Of a stretch of DNA of 6,647 bases, positions 6,075 through 6,647 are shown in pieces (the stretch's first letter is position 1; each line of letters starts with the position of its first letter). The position numbers and the translations under genes are program-made. Source of the DNA: Spirochaetia bacterium (lineage in GTDB: Bacteria; Spirochaetota; UBA12135); NCBI GenBank assembly GCA_003497555.1, contig DNNS01000674.1:1012-7658 (forward strand), in the 5' to 3' direction. The notes under the pieces are model-generated. The model worked only from the letters and a program-made list of their open reading frames with translations. It was not told the DNA's origin and did no database searches.

Positions 6075-6647
6075 ATGACAAAAAAAACCGAAGTATTGTG
6101 TCTGCTGGTTTTTACCGGTATTTTTCTTGCGCTTTCCATCCGCAGGGGCGTAAAGAATAAAATTAATATTCTCATTCCTGCAGAACACTTTAATTATCTG
6201 GAAAGCCCCATGCAGTATGAAAGCAATGCCGCATCGCCATATATTTATATTGAACCGGGAACAGGCCGGGGCTGGAAAAATGAAGCCGGCGGGCTTGCGC
6301 GTTATACGCTGAAAATCGACCAATCAGGAGCCTATCATTTCTGGTCTAAAGTGCACTGGGAAGACGGGTGCGGCAATGCCTATTATCTTACCGTAGGAAA
6401 TTATAAAAAAATTACTTTTGGAAATGATGCGGATTTTAACGCCTGGCACTGGGTAAAAGGTCCTTTTTACCGGCTGGAGAAAGGGGAGTACATTGTTGAA
6501 ATTGCCAATCATTCGGACGGCATCGGCATGGAAAAACTGCTTTTTTCAAATGATCCTGATTTTAAACCCTGGTTAAATGAACCGCAGCTCACGCGTTTTT
6601 ATGACGGTTTCGGCGGGTGCGACGGAAATAATACCGGGAGCTGGGAT
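6075..6647 (+). CDS. Secreted or signal-anchored CBM6/35-like protein, paralogue of the large secreted protein (3' end cut off)
   Basis: Open from ATG 6075 (immediately after the previous stop) to the window edge, 191 codons seen. Residues 1-21 give a basic start (MTKK) and hydrophobic core (CLLVFTGIFLAL) followed by IRRGVKNK, fitting a signal peptide or membrane anchor. Residues about 33-166 are a carbohydrate-binding-like module closely patterned on residues 28-170 of the large secreted protein: ARYTL (75-79), GAYHFW (85-90), WEDGCGNAYY (95-104), AWHW (123-126), LEKGEYIVEIAN (134-145) and NDPDFKPW (159-166). After a short linker the chain enters FYDGFGGCDGNNTGSWD (175-191), the start of a ConA/LamG-like unit. 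Here the CBM-like module joins this unit directly, whereas the larger paralogue has about 420 residues between them. The full length and any anchoring signal lie outside the window. A role in surface glycan binding is inferred from fold and neighbours. Confidence 0.82.
   Translation, partial: MTKKTEVLCLLVFTGIFLALSIRRGVKNKINILIPAEHFNYLESPMQYESNAASPYIYIEPGTGRGWKNEAGGLARYTLKIDQSGAYHFWSKVHWEDGCGNAYYLTVGNYKKITFGNDADFNAWHWVKGPFYRLEKGEYIVEIANHSDGIGMEKLLFSNDPDFKPWLNEPQLTRFYDGFGGCDGNNTGSWD

Noticed and set aside
1..6647. CRISPR array, tRNA/rRNA, insertion sequence or phage element
   Set aside because: No regularly spaced repeats, tRNA-like cloverleaf, transposase or terminal inverted repeats were seen; coding density is nearly complete.

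Overview
The window reads as one strand-uniform (+) block of tightly packed genes from an AT-rich, probably Gram-negative and uncultured bacterium. Genes abut or overlap (ATGA at 973-976, TAATG at 4846-4850, TAA directly followed by ATG at 6072-6077), so this looks like part of one operon. Shine-Dalgarno signals are mostly absent. The secreted carbohydrate-binding-like module found twice here (pattern: Y/F-x-W ... WHW ... L-x-x-G-E ... NDPDF/DDPDF) is, from general knowledge, frequent in large secreted proteins of the PVC group (Lentisphaerota, Planctomycetota, Kiritimatiellota) and related uncultured phyla. That is only a hint at taxonomy, not proof.

Layout: (a) 1-48, a possible last few codons of an upstream gene whose ending resembles a histidine-kinase C-terminus. 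(b) 68-976, a secreted solute-binding-like protein of the ABC transporter substrate-binding type PF04392 (TrpX/YtrP-like). (c) 973-4452, a 1159-residue secreted protein made of an N-terminal CBM6/35-like beta-sandwich followed by a chain of concanavalin-A/LamG-like units. (d) 4477-4848, a small multi-pass membrane protein with an unclear start. (e) 4848-6074, a polytopic membrane protein of the O-antigen ligase / Wzy polymerase superfamily. (f) 6075-6647, the first 191 codons of a second signal-anchored CBM-like protein. It runs into the same DGFGGCD...SW module as (c) and is cut by the window edge.

Taken together the cluster suggests a cell-surface glycan module. A glycan ligase/polymerase-type membrane enzyme is flanked by two paralogous secreted proteins built from sugar-binding-type beta-sandwiches, with a periplasmic binding-type protein upstream. 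No glycosyltransferase, ABC permease/ATPase or catalytic hydrolase is visible, so whether the secreted proteins bind, are modified by, or anchor the glycan is open. There is no gene-free stretch longer than about 60 bases. No RNA genes, CRISPR, insertion sequences, convincing promoters or terminators were seen.
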